From: Planctomycetota bacterium
GTDB lineage: Bacteria; Planctomycetota; Planctomycetia; Planctomycetales; Planctomycetaceae
NCBI GenBank assembly: GCA_018242525.1
Contig: JAFEBS010000017.1
Coordinates: forward strand, 1-36,906
Direction of reading: 5' to 3'
Length of the DNA stretch: 36,906 nt
A program made the position numbers and the translations under genes. A model generated the notes under the pieces. That model was given only the letters and a program-made list of their open reading frames with translations. It searched no databases and had not been told where the DNA came from. Below are positions 33,454 to 36,906 of the stretch, piece by piece (the stretch's first letter is position 1; each line of letters starts with the position of its first letter).

Positions 33454-35220
33454 ATGTCGAGTCGCCATCCCGCGTATTTGACTCTGGTTCTGCTGCTGTC
33501 GCTGATCTTGTCGGCCCCGCAATTGTTCATCAGCGTCGTCGTCGGATTCCAAGCCTATCAGCAGGGGTGGGGCTTCTGGCCACAGTTCGTGAAGCTGCGG
33601 GGATCGTATCGCGCGGAACCAAGCTACCTGCCGTTCTGGCGAGACAAATTCGTTCAAGTGAAGCATTATCGCCAGGTGGACGGACAGGACGGACAGCTGG
33701 AACCAATCATCGACCTCGTCGATCCTGACACAGGTCAAAGCACGCGGACCGGCTGGCGCATGCGCAGCAAGGTCGGCTTGCAACTGCAGGTGTTCGGAGA
33801 CCGGCTGTTTCTGATAAGCCATCGCGAAGTTCGCGAGGTTGCGGATGGGGTTCCCGTTCTCTCAAAGCACGCCCTTGGCTTCGTTGCGTACCAGGATGGA
33901 ACGCACCTGGAATTCGAAGGCGAACCCGCCTTCATTCAGCCCTCTGGCACGTCGTTCGCGATCATGAGTCCCGGTGCGGGCCTCCCTGGACTGGTCGGTA
34001 ACATTATCCTTCCTGACCCAAAACGGAATTGGATGATCGACAATGCGACCGTCAGTTTCGGGCAACTACGCTGGCTGACGTGCGTGGTCATCCAGGGTCA
34101 AGTTCATCTGTTCGGGCAGTTCAGCAATGGCCTGTTCCTGCACCGGGTGGGGATGGATCTTGAGCGGGATCCGATCACGCGTGATGGTTCGTTGCCGGTG
34201 ACGTCCACAGTCACCGACGAAATGCCCGTTTCGGCGTTGCACGCGGCCAATACGGACGGTGAACTCGCGGGCTGGTCAGTGGTCTTTGACACCAAAAGCG
34301 TGAGCATCGATGTCATGCTTCAGCAGGGACTGGTGATCGATGGTCAACCGGCGGCATTGCAGTTGGAAGGAGTCGGAACGAATTCTACGATCGGACGCCT
34401 GTGTAAGTTCGATGGCAGTCAATGGTCCGAGTTCACGACGGTGACCTTTCCGTTTGGGTCGAATTACATCCGAGCCTTGCCGGCGCAGGATGGCCAGCGA
34501 TCCTATCTGGTGGCGTCGACGTCGATGGGCAGGGGATTCATCTATGTCGTCGATGCCTCCGGGGTTCGCCAGACCAGTTACGACGCGGGCACGATGAGTC
34601 CGATGCTGATGAGGTGGTTACAGGTGCTGCCATTTCCAATGGTCTTGTCGGGGTTTGGATTTGTCCTGGGGCTGCTGACGTGGTTCCTGATGTGGTGGTT
34701 CACCAAACCGGATTATGGCTTTGGCCTGCAACAGGTAGCTCTCGCATCACTCGGCAGGCGCGGTCTGGCGAGGCTGATTGATATCGGTCTGATCCTGCTG
34801 AGTACGGTCGGTCTGGGCTGGCTGCTGACTCGGGATCTGGACTGGATCGCAGCAGGCGAGGCCTTCAACCTGGATGTCGCGCATCCGGCCCGGTCGGCCG
34901 CCGAAAACGTCGCAGTCGCGCTGTTGTTCTGGGTCGTTGCCTGCCTGTTCCTGATGCTGGTCACACAGGCCCGGTGGGGGATCTCTCCCGGGAAATGGTG
35001 CTGCGGACTTCGAGTTTTGAGAACCACGCTGCAACCGTGTGGCATGGCTCGCACCGTGACTCGGGAGGTGATCTTGTACTGGTTTGATGCACTCAGTTTT
35101 CTCTGCTGGACTCCCGGGATTCTGGCGATTGCCCTGACGGAACGCCGGCAACGACCGGGAGATTTCGTGGCGGATACCATCGTTGTGACCATTCGATCGC
35201 TGAGAGCCACGACCCACTAG
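33454..35220 (+). CDS. RDD family membrane protein
   Basis: After an N-terminal membrane helix (YLTLVLLLSLILSAPQLFIS), residues about 40-375 form a soluble, probably extracytoplasmic, beta-rich domain of unknown family. A second helix (FPMVLSGFGFVLGLLTWFLM) leads into a C-terminal RDD domain: RRGLARLIDIGLIL with the Arg and Asp that name the family, three helices, WGISPGKWCCGLRVL and RRQRPGDFVADTIVV. RDD proteins are implicated in ion transport (some as Na+/H+ antiporters), but the role here is unknown. ATG 33454 has GGGAG 6 nt upstream. It follows the ACT-like gene by 58 bp. Confidence 0.85.
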   Translation: MSSRHPAYLTLVLLLSLILSAPQLFISVVVGFQAYQQGWGFWPQFVKLRGSYRAEPSYLPFWRDKFVQVKHYRQVDGQDGQLEPIIDLVDPDTGQSTRTGWRMRSKVGLQLQVFGDRLFLISHREVREVADGVPVLSKHALGFVAYQDGTHLEFEGEPAFIQPSGTSFAIMSPGAGLPGLVGNIILPDPKRNWMIDNATVSFGQLRWLTCVVIQGQVHLFGQFSNGLFLHRVGMDLERDPITRDGSLPVTSTVTDEMPVSALHAANTDGELAGWSVVFDTKSVSIDVMLQQGLVIDGQPAALQLEGVGTNSTIGRLCKFDGSQWSEFTTVTFPFGSNYIRALPAQDGQRSYLVASTSMGRGFIYVVDASGVRQTSYDAGTMSPMLMRWLQVLPFPMVLSGFGFVLGLLTWFLMWWFTKPDYGFGLQQVALASLGRRGLARLIDIGLILLSTVGLGWLLTRDLDWIAAGEAFNLDVAHPARSAAENVAVALLFWVVACLFLMLVTQARWGISPGKWCCGLRVLRTTLQPCGMARTVTREVILYWFDALSFLCWTPGILAIALTERRQRPGDFVADTIVVTIRSLRATTH

Positions 35221-35282
35221 TGGAGCGTCATCGAGCGATCTCCTGCCGGAGACCGACCGCGATGCGGAGTTCCGAAGACGGG

Positions 35283-35308
35283 CGTTCCCATGCGGGAGCT
35301 TGGGAACG
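35283..35308. repeat. Hairpin repeat CGTTCCCA...TGGGAACG
   Basis: CGTTCCCA (35283-35290) pairs with TGGGAACG (35301-35308) around a 10-nt loop. It lies between two convergent genes, next to a stronger terminator hairpin. The TTCCCA...TGGGAA unit resembles a widespread bacterial intergenic repeat (from memory). Confidence 0.6.
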
Positions 35309-35319
35309 AGGAAAGCGAA

Positions 35320-35353
35320 AACAGCCCGGCAGACTTTCGACTGCCGGGCTGTT
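35320..35353 (-). terminator. Terminator of clpC (possibly bidirectional)
   Basis: A 13-14 bp stem, ACAGCCCGGCAG paired to CTGCCGGGCTGT, with loop ACTTTCGA lies 20 bp beyond the clpC stop. On the minus strand it is followed by TTTCGCTTTCC, a poor but T-rich tract. The plus-strand RDD gene also runs into it. Confidence 0.8.
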
Positions 35354-35373
35354 CTGTTCAAAACTCAGGCGGC

Positions 35374-36906
35374 TTACTTCGCCTCGTCAGTGGCGGCCAC
35401 CAATTCTTCCGTCGTCTGTTCGACAGTTGTCGCCTCGAAGTCCAATTGCTTTTGCTCGCCGACTTCCTTCAGATTCACCGTGATCGTGTTGTGGCCTTCA
35501 AAGGCTCCCTGCAACAGGTTTTCCGACAACGGGTCTTCGATGTAGGTTTCGACCGCACGACGCAATGGACGGGCACCGTATTCGGTGGCGTTCCCCTTCT
35601 CGATGATGAACTGCTTGGCACCGTCCGTCAGGATCAGCGACAGCCCCTTTTCACCGAGTCGTTCGCGAACCTTCGACAGTTCGATTTCCACGATCTGCTT
35701 CAGATTTTCTTCTGTCAGCGACCGGAACACGACCACTTCGTCGAGGCGACCCAGGAATTCAGGCTTGAATTCCCGTTCGATCTCGTGCGTCAGGCGTTCC
35801 TTCATCCGGTCATAGCTGGTGTCGTTGTCCTTGGGTGCGAACCCAAATTCATTGGTGATCGCATTCGCCCCGGCGTTGGTCGTCATGATGACGATCGTGT
35901 TCTTGAAGTCGACCTTGCGACCGAAGCTGTCGGTCAGGTGGCCTTCTTCCATGATCTGCAACAGCATGTTGAAGACGTCGGGGTGCGCTTTTTCGATTTC
36001 GTCCAGCAGCACAACGGCATAGGGGCGTCGACGGATCTTTTCCGTCAGTTGTCCCCCTTCTTCAAAGCCGACGTACCCGGGAGGAGCACCGATCAGGCGG
36101 CTGACATTGTGCTTTTCCATGTACTCGCTCATGTCGATCTGGATCAGGGCATCCTGGTCACCAAACATGAACTCGGCCAGCGTCTTGGCGGTCAGAGTCT
36201 TTCCGACCCCGGTCGGGCCTGCAAACAGGAACACACCCGTCGGCCGCTTCGGATCTTTCAACCCGCTGCGGCTGCGGCGAACCGCCTTGGCAACCTGCTT
36301 GATCGCCTCGGTCTGGCTCACGACCCGTCGATGCAGTTCCTCTTCCATCCGCAACAGCCGGACGGCATCCTCGCTCGACAGCCGCGTCAGCGGAATCCCG
36401 GTCATTTTCGAGACGACTTCCGAAATCACTTCGGCATCGACCACGCCATCCTTTTCCTTGGACTTTTCCCGCCAGTCCTTGTTCAGATTCTCCTTCTTCT
36501 TCTTCAGCTTGTCAGCCTGATCACGCAGGGATGCCGCCTTCTCGAAGTCCTGGTTCGCGACGGCTTCTTCCTTCTGAGTGTTCAGCCGTTCGATTTCCTC
36601 TTCAATTTCCTTCAGATCCGGGGGACGGACCATCGACTTCAGCCGGACACGGGCACCCGATTCGTCGATGACGTCGATCGCCTTGTCCGGCAGGCAACGG
36701 GCGGTGATGTACCGGGTGGACAATTCCACCGCCTTGGCGAGTGCATCGTCGGTGATCTGCACTCGGTGATGCTGTTCGTACCGGTCGCGCAGCCCCTTCA
36801 GGATCTCGATCGTCTGGGCCGGGGATGGTGGTTCGACAATGACTGTCTGGAACCGGCGTTCCAGCGCCCCGTCCTTTTCGATGTACTTGCGGTACTCGTC
36901 CAGCGT
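35374..36906 (-). CDS. clpC: ATP-dependent Clp protease ATP-binding subunit ClpC (C-terminal part, cut by window edge)
   Basis: ClpC unfolds proteins for ClpP and acts in protein quality control. The visible 510 residues begin inside the first AAA+ module (TLDEYRKYIEKDGALERRFQ, YITARCLPDKAIDVIDESGA), then the UVR-type coiled-coil segment (IEEEIERLNTQKEEAVANQD; FEKAASLRDQADKLKKK) that marks ClpC rather than ClpB, then the second AAA+ module with Walker A FAGPTGVGKTLTAK, Walker B VVLLDEIEKAHPDVFN and the D2 small domain (TEYGARPLRRAVETYIEDPL). The frame continues without a stop to the last base, so the N-terminus lies right of the window. The C-terminal tail is Thr/Glu-rich. Confidence 0.95.
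   Translation of the reverse strand, partial: TLDEYRKYIEKDGALERRFQTVIVEPPSPAQTIEILKGLRDRYEQHHRVQITDDALAKAVELSTRYITARCLPDKAIDVIDESGARVRLKSMVRPPDLKEIEEEIERLNTQKEEAVANQDFEKAASLRDQADKLKKKKENLNKDWREKSKEKDGVVDAEVISEVVSKMTGIPLTRLSSEDAVRLLRMEEELHRRVVSQTEAIKQVAKAVRRSRSGLKDPKRPTGVFLFAGPTGVGKTLTAKTLAEFMFGDQDALIQIDMSEYMEKHNVSRLIGAPPGYVGFEEGGQLTEKIRRRPYAVVLLDEIEKAHPDVFNMLLQIMEEGHLTDSFGRKVDFKNTIVIMTTNAGANAITNEFGFAPKDNDTSYDRMKERLTHEIEREFKPEFLGRLDEVVVFRSLTEENLKQIVEIELSKVRERLGEKGLSLILTDGAKQFIIEKGNATEYGARPLRRAVETYIEDPLSENLLQGAFEGHNTITVNLKEVGEQKQLDFEATTVEQTTEELVAATDEAK

Overview
The window looks like chromosome of a member of the Planctomycetota, probably order Planctomycetales. The evidence is the protein families: a cytochrome-c-like/DUF1549/DUF1553 protein paired with a DUF1501 protein, a DUF1559 prepilin-like protein, a cysteine-rich porin of the planctomycete BBP2 type, and large secreted HEAT-repeat and membrane proteins. 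Many short palindromic repeats lie between genes. Base composition is clearly GC-rich from about 2.8 kb onward and visibly lower in the first 2.3 kb.

Region 1 (1-2730) is the end of a horizontally acquired island. It holds a small plus-strand cluster: an unknown 219-aa protein, a secreted cysteine-rich protein and a secreted S1/P1-type nuclease. Then comes a decayed minus-strand tyrosine recombinase C-terminus, and finally the 5' half of a tRNA-Arg(CCU) gene that is broken in its anticodon loop. An 18-bp direct repeat (17/18) containing the anticodon-loop sequence fits an attachment site.

Region 2 (2.8-13.2 kb) has the PSCyt1/DUF1549/DUF1553 + DUF1501 pair on the plus strand. Facing it is a minus-strand pair (a large membrane protein with a GATase-like region, then a HEAT-repeat protein), followed by a beta-carbonic anhydrase.

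Region 3 (13.3-22.9 kb) holds a zinc-ribbon miniprotein overlapping an EthD-like protein, two GT39-like membrane glycosyltransferases, a LOG-family protein, a ThiF/MoeB-like E1 enzyme, an SDR oxidoreductase, a GNAT acetyltransferase and an exported M48 metallopeptidase. Several inverted repeats sit between these genes. One lies inside a glycosyltransferase reading frame and leaves it open.

Region 4 (22.9-27.9 kb) is a molybdate uptake locus. A divergent XRE-HTH/periplasmic-binding-like regulator faces a DUF1559 gene, modA, modB and modC. The DUF1559 gene is 9 bp from modA, which is unusual.

Region 5 (28.1-30.7 kb) is the translation cluster rpmE2 (L31 type B), prfA (RF1), prmC (RF methyltransferase) on the minus strand. 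The last nine or so codons of prmC come from a palindromic repeat that also occurs 6.5 kb away.

Region 6 (30.8-36.9 kb) has a BBP2-type porin with a long structured leader and a strong terminator, a tandem-ACT-like protein, an RDD membrane protein, and the 3' part of clpC running off the right edge on the minus strand.

Nothing here is a clear new multi-gene defence or biosynthetic system. The most distinctive signals are the tRNA-Arg island junction, the population of palindromic repeats (two of which invade coding sequence), and the DUF1559 gene inserted into the mod operon.
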